Assembly: GCF_024139115.2 (NCBI RefSeq) | Contig: NW_026942680.1 | Span: 124,001 to 188,000 of the forward strand | Length of the DNA: 64,000 nt | Reading direction: 5' to 3' | DNA from: Armigeres subalbatus | Taxonomy: Eukaryota; Arthropoda; Insecta; Diptera; Culicidae | In this document: piece after piece, positions 22,209 through 34,492 of the stretch | Layout: each line of letters begins with the position of its first letter | Numbering within the stretch: the stretch's first letter is position 1 | Program-made: the position numbers and the translations under genes | The notes under the pieces: generated by a model | Databases searched by the model: none | Told to the model about the DNA's origin: nothing | Seen by the model: the letters and a program-made list of their open reading frames with translations, nothing else

Positions 22209-23851
22209 AGGTACACCGGGGCAAGTTGAAACGGTTTTTTCAAAGTTGAAATTTGAAGTGCTGTAAAAAAATCATCCTTTGATAAATTTTTAATCCGTTT
22301 GCGGTGTTTGATAGTTCGGGACAAATATTATACATAAAAAATAAGCAACTTTACCTAACCTTTTTATGGATATTTTGTAAACTTAAATTATATTTTTATA
22401 TGCATCGTTTCAACTTGCCCCGCGTATCGGGGCAAGTTGAAACACTGCGCAATAAGCCATAAGTAAATTTCGCCGTATTATAAACAAAATATATGTATGT
22501 ACTCAGTAAGACTCTAGATGCACGAGGATGTAAAAGTGACTTTACTGCCAGTATTCACAAAAGAGTCCCATGTAAATTTTTGACGGTTTCTATTTTCTTT
22601 CAGAAATTAGCTCAAAATTGTCTCCTGTTTAAGAAAAATTGATAAAATAGTAGGCTTTGTTCTAGAAATTTGAAAATCAAATCCCATTTGTGTTGTCTCA
22701 TCTTGATATTTACTCTCAGATTTTTTGCGTGCAGATTGATTACGTCCTACTGGTGACCACTCAGATTACTATTTAGGATGGTTCATTATTTGGTTCACTT
22801 GAATTGTGTGTAATGTGACCAGAGGTCTGCATTTTTCAACTTCGTTTTACAATTTTATTACAATTCATAAAGCCTTATAAACATTTTTCCAATGGTTTTT
22901 GGGCCAAAATCCATGCGAAATGTACTTTTGGAGGATCCACTTCCAAGCCGGTGACGCAATCCATATAGGCGTCCCGCGTTTCGCAGGACTCTTGCTTGTC
23001 ACATGAATTGTGTGCCTAATTAATTCGGTTGTGGCTTCTCCATAAATTCACATTAATTAACCAGCGTATCTCTCATAAACTCCTCGATTAGAGAAAGAGG
23101 GGACTGGGGAAGTGAATGGTGGAGTTACTGAAATGTTTACATGCTCTATGTTTTATATTTTTGAGTGCCAGTGCTCACTACGAGGAGAAGTTGATTAAGA
23201 ATCTCAAAACTAGACCATGCAGTTTAACCATGACCGTTTTCATCCTATTCTTTAGTAAAGATTGTAGGAGGGCATTCATGACGGGATGGGCGGAAATTTA
23301 TTAAATTTATTTTCAGAAGTTTGGACCTTTTCATAAATTTATGTTCTCCGAATGTATTTACGGACCATGTTGAATTCTGGAAAAAAAATATTACTTTAAA
23401 TTGCGAGGATGACGTTTTGAATCGTTGTTTCAACTTGCCCCACACCACGCATTTCTATTTGCCCCGATGGGTTAAATAAGCGGACCAATTTCAAATGGCC
23501 ATCTTTCAAAAATTAAAATGGATTTTTCATTGATTTTTCATAATCATTATGCTTATTCAACATTGGATGATTGCCTACCATGCAAATTTTAAGAAGAAAC
23601 TATTCCAAACCTCATTTTGAGACCTCTTTCATTGGCATGTTAAATAGTTGGTTTAGATTTTGCAAAGAGTGGAAAATAAACAATGGCAGGAATTGCTTCT
23701 AATAGCTGCAATCTTCCGGGAATGGCAGTCAGAAGGTGCGCTTAGGGGAGTAGTTTGTTGAAAAAAATGAGCAGGGCATTCGGTCATTTCAGATCTAAAT
23801 TACAGCTTCTGTTTCAACTAACCACGCATTTCAACTTGCCCCGGTGTACCT
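22209..23851. mobile_element. Nested element, 1643 bp, TIR AGGTACACCGGGGCAAGTTG
   Basis: Perfect ends AGGTACACCGGGGCAAGTTG and its complement, flanked by TA (22207-22208, 23852-23853). Removal restores the LINE frame. Internal copies of the terminal motif exist: an inverted pair GTTTCAACTTGCCCC...GGGGCAAGTTGAAAC at about 22408-22443, and another at 23426-23442. No transposase found. TA duplication suggests a Tc1/mariner-type parent. Confidence 0.88.
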
Positions 23852-24312
23852 TATCCAAAAACGATTCATCAGGCTCGCATTGAGACATCTTCCGTGGCGG
23901 GACCCCGCCAATTTCCCTGCCTAGCACGAACGATGCCAATTGCTTGGTCTTGATACCTTGGATCGGCGACGGAAAATTCAGCAGGCTACGTTTATTGTAA
24001 AGTTGCTGAACGGATAAATCGATTGCTCCCATCTCCTTTTGTTGATTGGATTCCGCGTACCTGGAAGAATGCTGAGACAGCGGACATTGCTGCACACTGG
24101 ATTTCATCGCACTCTATTTGGTTATAACCAGCCCATATGTACCATGATTCGTTTGTTTTCATCGATTGAAGCTGCATTCGATTTCGGAGTTTCCACATCC
24201 CAGTTTGTGAATCGATTAAAACGACAGAACCTAATTTAAGCTAATATTCATGTTATTCATTAACACTGTTGAATGTCAGATGAATTTATAAATAAACAAA
24301 TAAACAAATAAG
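23852..24312 (+). pseudogene. Jockey/CR1-like LINE, RT C-terminus and 3' tail
   Basis: Continues the RT after the insertion: IQKRFIRLALRHLPWRDP, then CQLLGLDTLDRRRKIQQATF and, in another frame, FHRTLFGYNQPICTMIRLF and STSQFVNRLKR before a stop near 24239. The 3' UTR ends in repeated AAATAAAC units (24290-24310). Frameshifts and stops mark it as dead. Confidence 0.85.
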
Positions 24313-24540
24313 TGCATGTTCATGAGTACATTTTCACGTTTGAGCGGTGAAAAAGTGAACTAATCTCTATATGACGAGTTCATTGCAAATGCATTTGGCA
24401 CTAGATTTACCCGATGGTATCCTTTGCTTTTTTATACAATGTATCCGTCCTGCAAATGCTGGTTAAAGCGTACTATTGGTACTTCGAATATGAATGATGG
24501 AATAAAATAGACCCCATTCCGCGGTCCTTAGAATCTTACC

Positions 24541-26700
24541 CAACAACTCCTATCCCTACCTCCTCGTGGCCCTGGCCGGGATTCGAGCAACCTTACGGAA
24601 GATCGGGTAACCAACCCCGGTGGGAACTATGGTCGTATGCTGACAGGGAAGGGGGATTTGCTCCTCTCCGGAGGTGCAAATCTGATCGAGCGTCTGTCCT
24701 CCATGTTAGGGGCGGCTGATCATCGTCCGAGTGCCAGCGAGGGACTCTAAACTAAACTGTGCACATCACGCTGCATCGTGTCAGCATAGAGAAGGCAGCC
24801 CCTTCAACGCGATGTAGGTAGCGCAGCCCTGGTAAGGTAGCCTACAGAAGATTCTACAGTTACCAAGAAAGGCAAAAGTAGAGCAAACGGATTGATTGAA
24901 CGGCAACAGACCCGACAACGAATAAAGGACAACGATTGAAAAGTCGGATCTTGGAACGTGAGAACTTTGCATGAACCCGCACGTGTTGGGCTTCTGGGGA
25001 ACGTGAATTCCGGGCGGTGGATCCCATCACAAACACTTCATTCAAGTACCACATCTACTATAGCTCCGGTGACAGAACAGGCCGAGGAGTTAGCTTCATG
25101 GTGATCGGGAAGCAGATGAAGCGTGTTATCCAGTGTAAGCAGATAGGCGACCACATTTGCGTACTGATAATGAAGGGTTGATTCTTCAACTATAGCCTGA
25201 TCAGCATCTATGTCCCATGATGAGTTCTATGAAAGTCTTGATAAAGCCTATGGAGAGTGCCCAACACACGATGTAAAGATTGTCATCGGGGATGCAAATA
25301 CGCAGATCGGAAGAGGAAGTTTCTTTCACTCTGTCATTGGTACGGAAAGCCTTCATTCCGCTACCAACGATAATAGTCTGCGACTTGTAACCTTTGCTGC
25401 TGCTAGAGGAATGGCAATCAGCAGTACCTTCTTCGCACGTAAGAATATCCGCAAACACACCTGGCAACATCCGAGTAGAGACACTTGCTCACAGATAGAC
25501 CACGACCACAGACGGACATTTCTCGGATGTTATAGATGTAAGGCCCTTCAGAGGTCCGAACATTGACTCGGATCACTACCTTGTAGTTGCAAAAATTCGG
25601 GCGCGACTCTCCGCCGTCACGAATTCACGAAATAACAGAACGATGCGTTTCAATATCCAACGCTTGTCAGTTGAAAGAGTTGCTGGACAGTACCACCAGA
25701 AGCTGAACGAGCGGATAGGAGATGCCACCGGATCTGGTGACGTCAACAGATTGTGGGAAAATATCCACAAACCTGCGACTACAACAGCGGAGGAAGTGTT
25801 AGGCATTGTACAGCGACACCAACAAAATGGTTGGTTTGATGAGGAGTACCAGCGAGTGACGGACGAGAAAGGAGTCGAATACTAATGGCTTGTACCCGGG
25901 CAGAAGAGAAACGAATCCACCGCAGGTAAAAAAAGGCAACACGAAGAGAGTGTGATAGCTGAAGCGCAGGAGAACATGGATAGAAACGATATACGGAGGT
26001 TTTACGCAACTGTCAATGGCGCGCGGCATAAGACTGCGCCAGTGCTCGCCATGTGCAATGACCGAGAGGGGAATTTTCTGACAGACAAGACTATGGTGGC
26101 AGCTAGGTGGAAAGAGCACTTCGAAGATTTGTTGGACGGTGAAAATGAAGGTGTATTAAGGAGCAGGATGGACATAGTCGGCGATGGTCAAGCTGCGGAA
26201 CCACCAACGCTGCCAACCACCAGAGGGCCTAGGCTGGTTACGTATACGTAACCAGCCTAGGTCCCGCAACATGCAGACGGAAACGAAATTTGCTCTATAC
26301 AAAGCTCTGATTCTACCAGTGGCCCTTTATGTACAAGAAGCGTGGACGTCGGAGAGCTTTCGGGGTTTTCGAGCGAACAATGTTGCGTACAATACTCGGA
26401 GGGAAACTATATAAGACGCATGAATCATGAGCTGTATAAAGTACACCAAGAAGAAAATATGGCGAATCATATAAAATTCGACATACTTCAGTGGGCTGAC
26501 CAAGTGTGAATGTCGGAAGAAAGAATAGCGAAAACAATATTCAACAGAGAACCAGATAGGGGCCGGCGACTTCGTGGAAGGCCACGAACACGCTGGCTGC
26601 ACGCGGTGGAATCGGACCTGGGGACCCGGAACGTTCGGGGAAACTGGAGGAACATCGCTCAAGACGGACGATTATGGAGCTCTACAATACGCCAGGCATA
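24541..26700 (+). pseudogene. RTE LINE copy B, internally deleted
   Basis: 5' leader (24541-24950) with the CCGAGTGCCAGCGAGGGACT block also seen near 9575 (inverted). Then endonuclease pieces: SWNVRTLHEPAR near 24950, SGDR..GVSFMVIGKQMKRV near 25090, then 25210-25566 with HDVKIVIGDANTQIGRG and CSQIDH. The linker and RT start follow (25643-26150: NGWFDEEYQRVT, RFYATVNGARH, FLTDKTMVAARWKEHFEDLL). The catalytic RT is deleted at 26228-26261, where a perfect palindrome lies. The C-terminal part follows (TETKFALYKALILPVALY near 26280; RRLRGRPRTRWLHAVESDLG near 26560-26640). Its end is interrupted by a gypsy LTR at 26705 and, 19 bp of target further on, by a second LTR element. Confidence 0.85.
26228..26261. 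repeat. Perfect 34 bp palindrome at a deletion junction
   Basis: Each half is CCTAGGCTGGTTACGTA followed directly by its exact complement. It lies where the RTE copy jumps from early RT to the RT C-terminal region. Confidence 0.95.
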
Positions 26701-26704
26701 GGTG

Positions 26705-27194
26705 TGCACGAACTCGAGCGGTTAGTTTTCGGGAAAAACAGTCATCACAATTTGAAAAATAAAACACTTGAACAATTCTGATGTGACTTGCTAACTCCAA
26801 GTCCAAAATCCGACTCTCGACTCTTTATTTACAAAAACGTTATTTATAATTACTGGCTATTGTTTACAATTTTTCTCTCATTTTCAATAATGTTGCAGAA
26901 TGTTGCATGCTACCTACATTTACTCTCATGTGACATTCTGCTCCGAGAGCATTCGTACTCTCTAAATAAACAATTATTTAACAATTGAGTCAGCTACTAT
27001 TTCTAGGCCAGCTTATTCGCCAAGTTTTGCTTATACTTAAATATCCGTTGTTTATTTTCAACAGCGGTTGCTATTTGATAAACATAAATGGACAGGTTCC
27101 AACCTGTCCAATCTTTCCTTTTGTTCGTTTATATGACATACTTTAAATATAGAAGAAAAATGATGATTATTGCATGGCGTTTAGGGTCGCTACA
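26705..27194 (-). repeat. Gypsy 3' LTR (490 bp)
   Basis: Nearly identical to 37532-38018. Differences seen are one extra A in GGGAAAAACAG and a two-base change in the CCGACTCTCGACTC stretch. In element orientation the sequence just upstream, GTGGGTTGGAAGAGA (27195-27209), is a plausible polypurine tract. Confidence 0.95.
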
Positions 27195-30100
27195 TCTCTT
27201 CCAACCCACTGAGCTTGAAATTAGAATTGTAAATTATCATTTCAAGTGGATAGTTGATGGTTTCGTTTCAAAACTTTACGGTTCTCCTGAAGCTATAGTT
27301 CAAACATATTCATGAAATATTCAAAAGTTGTCCTCTGATCATTAAAAAATACAAATTTTCAAGCAGTGTATATCTGAAATTCCTTGATACTATTTTCGTG
27401 CAATTTTCTGATTCCTCAAATTAATTTTGCTATAACTTTTTTTGTAATATTTTCGCTTAATCCCTCTACACATATACTTCCTCGAGAGTGTCTTACCTGA
27501 TGATGCCTTCTTAACTCGCCTAGCGTCTGCTTGCTGATGCTCGTTTCTTCATCATATCTCGTGTAGATCACTTGGTCGGTTTCAGATTCCGAGTGCAGGG
27601 TATACTCCTGGTGTGTTGTTTGGTTGTTTGAACTTGTAACGTTATATTGGATCTCCGTGGTGAAGTTTTTGATATATGATGTCTATCGTTTGCTGGGTGC
27701 GTAAAATTTGATCGTACCGTTCACTAGTAATAATTTGACGTGCCATCTCCGAATTTATATGTTGCTTTCTTCTGGTTGTAGTCCATGAATTTGCTGCTTG
27801 CCTTATTGCAAAAATGTGTAGCTATTATAGTGTATCTCCAATAGTTTTCAGTTGATTCGCCGTTGATACGTAAGTTGTGGTGAATTGCCGTGTATACGCT
27901 GCTCAGTTTTGTTGTGAGACATTCGCATCTTTTGTTGTGTGGTGCAAATTAGTTGTTATTGATGAAGTTTTGCTCGATTGATATTTCGCCTTGGGTTGAT
28001 CCTCTTCATAACTTGTCTTCTACCGTGGGAGTTTAGTCCTCATGGTTTTCCTGTTTTTGCTTATCTCGGAGTTATTGTGTTATTCCGCCTGGTTAAATCT
28101 TCTTTTATATCGCTTTGTATAATTCACCTTTTCCTGATGTTCCTCCGAAAATTTCTACTCCTGATGTTCCTCCAAAGATTTCGTCCCGTTGAATCCGTCT
28201 TGATACCTCCACACTCTTTATCTTTAACCTTCCGTATGACCTGTCGTTCTGGTGATACCAATTAACTCTGGTATGTATTTCTCGATGCACGATGTCTTCC
28301 TTCGCCATCGGATGTTGTCTGTTCGTCTTCGCTGGATGTTCTCTCGCCCGTTTGCCTCTCGAGTAAGTTATTGTGCACATTTACATTTGGAAAATAATTG
28401 TGAACTATTTTACTGTATTTTACTACTCTACACTGTTTTTGTTTTTTTTTTTTTTTTAACTTTACTGATTACCGGATAATGATTACATCTTCAATGCTAT
28501 GCTACATTTTTTATGAATTTGATTCTACTTATGGGGCTTGCCTCCTTTAAAATTTATCGTTCGATAATAAAAAAAATAATTGATTGTATTTCTTCATCTG
28601 ATTATGTTATTCTCGCTGAATTATCCCCCGGGAAAAAAAAATTGAGTTGAAGCAAAGAATGTATTCTGCAGGTTTTTGTACAGATATAACTAAAGATAAT
28701 ATAATTTTCGGCAAAATACTTTCTGCCACATATTCCATATTATACCTTATTGGTTTTTGTTTAGGTTGGCCTTGATGGTTAATTGCTGCAACTGCTCCCC
28801 TCCACCGTTTCTGGCTTTTGGCGTGTTTCTGAAATGAGACTTAGACCTCGTGTTTAGTTCATATTTCATATTTAGGCGATAATTTAACAAAAAGCAAAAT
28901 TCTCAGATTCTGTTAATTTAACAGTAACCCAGCTTGTTTGTAATACCTCGATAATTATAATAATATTAATCATTTCCGAATTCTCTTTCTTTTCACGAGT
29001 CTTACTATAGTAATTTAAAAAATGTTATTTAGTATAACCATGATTACCTTCCCATTTATTTGTTTTACCTTTTTTTTTTCAATTCTCAAATTTTTCAATT
29101 GTCTAATGCCCTTTTTTTAATTCAATTTGATATTGATTTTCCCTAGATTTCACTTAGATTCGCTCCACTTTGAATTTTTTTTTATCCCCATTTTAACCAC
29201 ATTGTCTCTTCTCACATATTTAATGATTTTCGTTTTGTTCATTTTCTCAGTCACTATTTGTTACATATTTAATCAATCATTCATACAACAAGTTCCATAT
29301 TCACACATTCCGAGGACGTCTCCTCTTCTCCATTCAAATAACTGTTCACCTTCATACTATCAAGCACTCAAACATTATTTTTCATTTGTTGTCATACTCT
29401 GTCACATATTCCTTCTTTATGATATGTTTAATACAAGAGATTCCATCGCGCAAATCTCTCTCGGTACCCAAAACTAGTTTCTCATACTCATATTAATTAG
29501 TTTTAAAAAAAATCACTTTCATATATCGTTCTTCTAGAATCATATTTTTACATTTCCGTTATACTTACAAACTTTACGAATTTCCATCGATTATAATTTA
29601 TTCGGCTTCTTCCATATTACATATATATTTTTTTTTAACTTTACTTGTTGTCTTCTCATACCTGTATTCAACTTCTAGTTCCTCATATTTCCCTTTTTTT
29701 TAGCATATGTCTTTCATATAATAATTTTGATATTTATATTACCTGATTTATCTTCAAGTTGATCTCATATTCTTACATATATCATTATCTGTTTCATTCT
29801 GGATGGCCATCCATTATCTTTTTAAAATGCTTTCTCACTTATCATCAGTTGTAAATACGTTTGTAATAAATCATTCTGTTTAAATTACTGTTTTATCTTT
29901 GCATTTTAATTTTTCTCGCAACGAATCAATTAAACTTTTCATAGAAATTCTTTTTCCATACCATTTTATATTTCAGCTGTTCAACAATATATATTTTATA
30001 TCCCATTACATGTTGCCTTTTTATTTTCCCTCATTATCCCTCTTTCATATTTTCCCATAGTTGTTCTGTTTTAGACCCCAGCAGGTTACCCATTTTCATC

Positions 30101-30842
30101 CGTATTGGATTTATCATTCTTTTTTTTTCTCCCATAGTGCCCCTGTTTTAGACCCCAGCGGGTGTCCCATTTATATTCTCGTTCGTGTTAATGTTTTGTG
30201 TTTTCCCATAATTTTCCCCATAGCTTTTACAAGCTTTAATAGAAGTAATAGTTGATTCGTGTTACACAGCTTTCCGGCAATGCTGTTGTTATACTTGTAA
30301 ATGTAGGTTCGTTAAATTTAAATATTAATGCGTTGACTATACTGTTTATGCTAGTTACCTTCTTCATCCGTTGTATTAAAACATATAATATACGCCTTAC
30401 AAATGAAATCATTGCATTCTTTGAACTTATTTTAGTTGAATTTATTGACTATTTTGTATACTATTTAAATAAATGTTTTTTTTTTCATCATGCTTGCTAA
30501 TATTTTAGTTTGTCTCCAATTATAATAGTTATGCGCTTAACTAGGTTTCATATTGTTTTAAATTTATTATAGTTATATTTATTTGCTAAATCGTACTTAT
30601 TGATTGTATATATAACTTGTATAATGTAAATTAAAATGTAAAGATATCAAAAATAGTCTAAGTCAATATATAATATATTACAGAACAGTACAGAACTTAA
30701 ATCAATACTTATTCTAACTAAGTTTAAAACTTATTTTAACTAACTATGTTCTATCTATTTACATTACTTATGCTAATCTTTATAATGATAATCCTTAAGC
30801 CTACTATGTAGACTCACCATGCTCGATACTAAGCTTTACTTT
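27195..30842 (-). other. Gypsy 3' region, no gene recognised
   Basis: 3.65 kb between the integrase stop and the 3' LTR. The coding strand is A-rich and has no frame longer than about 90 codons. Small direct repeats occur: TGTTTTAGACCCCAGC twice (about 30067 and 30146) and GATGTTCCTCC twice (28136, 28161). An env or accessory gene might be expected here; I see none, intact or degraded. Confidence 0.6.
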
Positions 30843-31361
30843 TCAGTCGTTGTATTTCTTTAGTCTGTTATTATGCACTTTTTCAAGTCTTTTCCCGTTT
30901 TTGATTATTGTAGTTTGCGCACTTGGAAGACTAACTACTTCATATGGACCTCTCCATAAAGATTGCAATTTCTGTCCTGTACCTGTGGGGTTGGCTTTCA
31001 CTAAAACCATCTCTCCCCACATTGGTTGCCAATCTTTTGCTGTTTTGTCGAAATATTCCTTCCGTTTCTCCTTCGATACTATCAAGTTTTCTCTAGCCGT
31101 GTCGTGAATACATTTTAGAGTGACTTTCAATTCGTTGGAATAGTCTCCATAGGTAAATTCCATATCTCTCATTCTGTATATTGAATTAGGAATTCTTGCT
31201 TTTCTGCCATAGAGTAATTCGAAAGGCGTGAAACCAGTCGATGAATTAATTGTAGTGTTATACTGGAATGTAAAATGGGGTAAAAGCTTATCCCAGGTTT
31301 GTGGATCTCCTCCTATAAATTGGCGTAAGTAAATTTTTAATTCTCTGTTGGATCGTTCCAC
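30843..31361 (-). pseudogene. Gypsy integrase, C-terminal part
   Basis: The frame begins at VERSNRELK, the region of the integrase catalytic Glu, then has FTFQYNTTINSSTGFTPFEL and YGRKARIP, typical of Ty3/gypsy integrases. A C-terminal GPY-type module (LWRGPYEVVSLP) and a short basic end (HNNRLKKYND) follow before the stop at 30843. It is separated from the upstream part (31415-31795) by a frame break of about 50 bp. Confidence 0.9.
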
Positions 31362-31414
31362 AAGATTTGCCTGAGGATGATATGCTGTTGTTGTTATCTT
31401 TTTATTTTAAAACT

Positions 31415-31795
31415 TTACAAACATTTTTCATGAGGTTGCTCACGAAATTTGCACCTTGATCTGTTACTAGTTCCTTGGGTGTTCCAAATTTTGATGCCGA
31501 AAGTTTTCGCTACAGTTTCGCTTTCTTGATTTTCCATTGCCGCAACTGTTAGATATCTGGTTAAGTCATCCTGTATGACCAGGCCATATTTGTTGCCATT
31601 ATTAGATTCAGGTAGTACTACAATATCCATAAATATTTTATCGAATGGTTCAGTAGATGTAGTGGTAATCTTCATTGGAATTTTGTTTGAGGCACTAATT
31701 TTGTTCTTTTGGCAAGAGTCACACTGCTTGACATAGTTTTCAATATCTTTTCGCATATTTTCCCATATGAACATTGGGCTTATCCGCTGAAACAT
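31415..31795 (-). pseudogene. Gypsy integrase, zinc-finger Cys pair and first catalytic Asp residues
   Basis: Reads CDSCQKNK (the CC half of the HHCC zinc motif), then FMDIVVLPES (first catalytic Asp) and IQDDLTRY. The frame is lost after VAKTF near 31500, where a shift puts the second Asp region out of frame. It joins upstream to 31780-32271 across a single-base frame break near 31790. Confidence 0.88.
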
Positions 31796-32271
31796 ACGTT
31801 TACCCCAACATGTCCACCCAATGGGCAGTCGTGAAATTCCTTAAGTACTGTATCTCTTTCTTCATGTGGCACCCACATCCTCTCTTTGTTTGGGGCAAAC
31901 AACGTGAATTTCTTATTTAATTTTTCTGCAATAAATCGTAGCATGTTTGCATATATAGGAGCTTGGAGGTTTCTAAACGAAATTATTTGAATATTTTTCG
32001 CTTCATTTGCGAATACTGGATGTTTGCTAAATCCATTCGTCAATTCCTGAAATAATGTTTTCGGGTCTTCTTTTGATTGCTTGGTTCCGTTCAATATAAT
32101 GCCCCACATTTTGTGATCTGGTATTGAAAATATGTTTCCATTCAAATAATCTTTCAGCCCATGAGGCAGCTTAGCCAATTCGCTCAACTCTTTGTATGCT
32201 GATCTGCTGTTAAGAATAACAAACGTTGCATCAATTTTATTTTCTGGAATTCTTTCTTTAGAAAAGTTCAA
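31780..32271 (-). pseudogene. Gypsy pol, RNase H-integrase linker and HH half of the zinc motif
   Basis: The linker region ends with ERDTVLKEFHDCPLGGHVG, the two His of the integrase HHCC motif. It overlaps the end of the RT/RNase H frame at 32268-32271 in a different frame, then breaks near 31790. Confidence 0.82.
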
Positions 32272-33521
32272 AATTTGAAATCAATTTTACCATCTCGTTC
32301 AGCGTTTTCAAATTCTTCGTATACATTCTCATGACATTGATCGTCATCTATGTTGAAGCTTAAATCAATGTTATCCAGTCCATCCATATCTGCGCTCCAA
32401 TTTTTACTCGTTTTTCCATTGAAGGCTTTTGTGTTTGCATTGTCATGATTGGTCTTTTCCTTTTCTTGCTGTTGTATTTGCCTTCTTTGTCGTCTGGTAA
32501 CGACTGCAATATGGTTTGGGCTACTTTCCTTCTCATTATCCGGCTGCTGCAGTCTAGATAAGAAGTCCGCTACAACGTTATCCTTTCCTTGTTTGTATCG
32601 AATATCAATTTCCAATCCCTGCAATTTCAATCTTAATCTGATCAAGGTTGGAGAGGTTTCCTTCAAGTGCCATAGCGAAATCAGTGGTCTATGATCAGTG
32701 TAGACTATAAACCGCTGTTGATAAATATAATGTTTAAAATAGTTTACCGCCCATACGATTGCAAGTAATTCCTTCTCAATTGTATGATATTTACGTTCAG
32801 CGCCAACAAGACTCCTACTGGCGAATGCAATAGGTCTGTTTATAGATTTTTCATTTGAAAGTACTGCTCCGATCGCATAATCACTAGCGTCTGTAGTTAA
32901 AACAAATGTATCATTGTAATTCGGCCTTACTAATAAGGTATCTGAAGTTAGAAAGTTTTTCAGTTTTGTAAATGCTTGTTGGCATTCGTTGGTCCAATTA
33001 AACTTTACGTTTTTCCTGAGTAAATCATTTAATGGTTTTCGTATTTCGGCTATTCTTGGTATGAATTTTCCATAGAAATTAACTGTTCCTAGAAACGAAC
33101 GAACATCTTTTACTGTTTTTGGTGTTGGCATTTTCTGAATTGCTGTTATATTGTCCGTTACAGGATGAATTCCGCTTTTATTCACGATGTGTCCCAAAAA
33201 TTTAAATTCTGTCCTTAAAATTTGGCATTTTGATGGTTCAATTTTCAAATTATGCTTACGAAGGGCCCCCAATACCTTTGACAAGTTTTTGTTGTGTTCT
33301 TCAATTGTACTTCCTGAAACTATTATGTCATCTAAATAAACGAATGCTTTTATGCCTCTTAGTTCGTATAACACAGTGTTCATCAATCTTTGAAATGTTG
33401 ATGGGCTATTTCTGAGTCCCATAGGCATTCTCGTAAATTCGAAATGTCCTGTTGGGGTGGAGAAAGCTGTTTTTGGAGCGTCTTTCGGATGAATAGCAAC
33501 CTGATAAAATCCTGATTTCAA
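32268..33521 (-). pseudogene. Gypsy reverse transcriptase and RNase H
   Basis: 417 codons beginning in RT motif 3 (KSGFYQVAIHP), with FVYLDDIIV (catalytic YLDD), the thumb/connection, then RNase H with TTDASDYAIGAVL, YHTIEKELLAIV and YTDHRPLISLW. The N-terminal third of the RT lies in another frame (33575-34468), split by a shift near 33570. The chain ends in an acidic tail. Confidence 0.92.
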
Positions 33522-33574
33522 ATCGATTGTTGAAAAGTATTTGCTATCACCAAGGCTATCTAAAATTTCGTCAA

Positions 33575-34468
33575 TTATGGAATTGGGTATACAAAAGGTT
33601 TTGTGATAAGATTTAGAGCTCTGAAGTCTACTACAATGCGATATTTCTTATTGCCGTCTGTATCCAAGTCTTTCTTCGGAATACACAAGACTGGTGCATT
33701 CCATGGACTTTTACTCGGTCTAATGATCCCTTGCCGCTCCATTTCCTCTATCTCTTTATTGATTTGAATTTTGGTTTTCTCTGGGAATCGATATTGTCGT
33801 TTGTTGATTGGAACATTAGTTGTAGTCTCGATCTCATGAACAGCCGCATTAGTTACTGTAAGGTGATCTCCTTGGAGCAAAAACACATCTTGGTAATTAA
33901 CCATAATTTGGGCCATTGTATGAAAATCATCTGTTTTCAAATGTTTCATTTCTAGTAATTTCATTAATTCACTTGTTCTAATATTTCCGTGCAATTGTTC
34001 ATGAATGTTGTTTTCTACAAGGCTGCAATCCAGTTTTTGATCTAAATTTTCGAACCCATAAATTTCCTCGGATGGTTCATCTACCATAGCCTCTGATGTA
34101 AAAACTTCTCCCATTTTTCTGTTAAGTTTGGCAAGGTCGTCATTTACAATAGTATTCGCAAAGTATTCTTCTTCGTCTGTGTATATATCATCTGGATCTG
34201 GTTCCTCTGGTTCTTCTTCATTTTCATCAACATGTTTCTTTAAACTGTCTTGGTCTTCAATATCCCTTAAGACGTAGTCTACTATGTTCCATCGTATTCG
34301 ATTATTTTCCATATATGGCTTCTTACCCTCTGCATTAGTTTTGAAAATTCCAATTTTAAAATTATCTTCAATGGCATGAACGTGTTTTTGATAAAATTCG
34401 CTCCAATTATTGCTGGGACAGTCAGATTTTAACCACATAAAATTTTGTGGGAAATATTTTCTCTCCAA
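33575..34468 (-). pseudogene. Gypsy pol, protease-RT linker and RT N-terminus
   Basis: A strongly acidic linker (EEEPEEPDPDD region) precedes RT motifs APVLCIPKKD and KYRIVVDFRALN. The start of this frame overlaps, in another frame, the end of the second protease domain: a PAIIGANF motif can be read near 34410. Frame breaks occur near 34440-34490 and 33570. Confidence 0.88.
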
Positions 34469-34492
34469 TCTTCAAATGTATCCAAATAGATC

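Noticed and set aside
28105..28380. Possible env or accessory gene of the gypsy element
   Set aside because: A 91-codon basic frame with no signal peptide, membrane span or Cys pattern; not enough to call.
29127..30500. Hydrophobic plus-strand frames in the gypsy 3' region
   Set aside because: The plus strand is T-rich here, which gives Phe/Leu/Ile-rich chance peptides that mimic membrane proteins.
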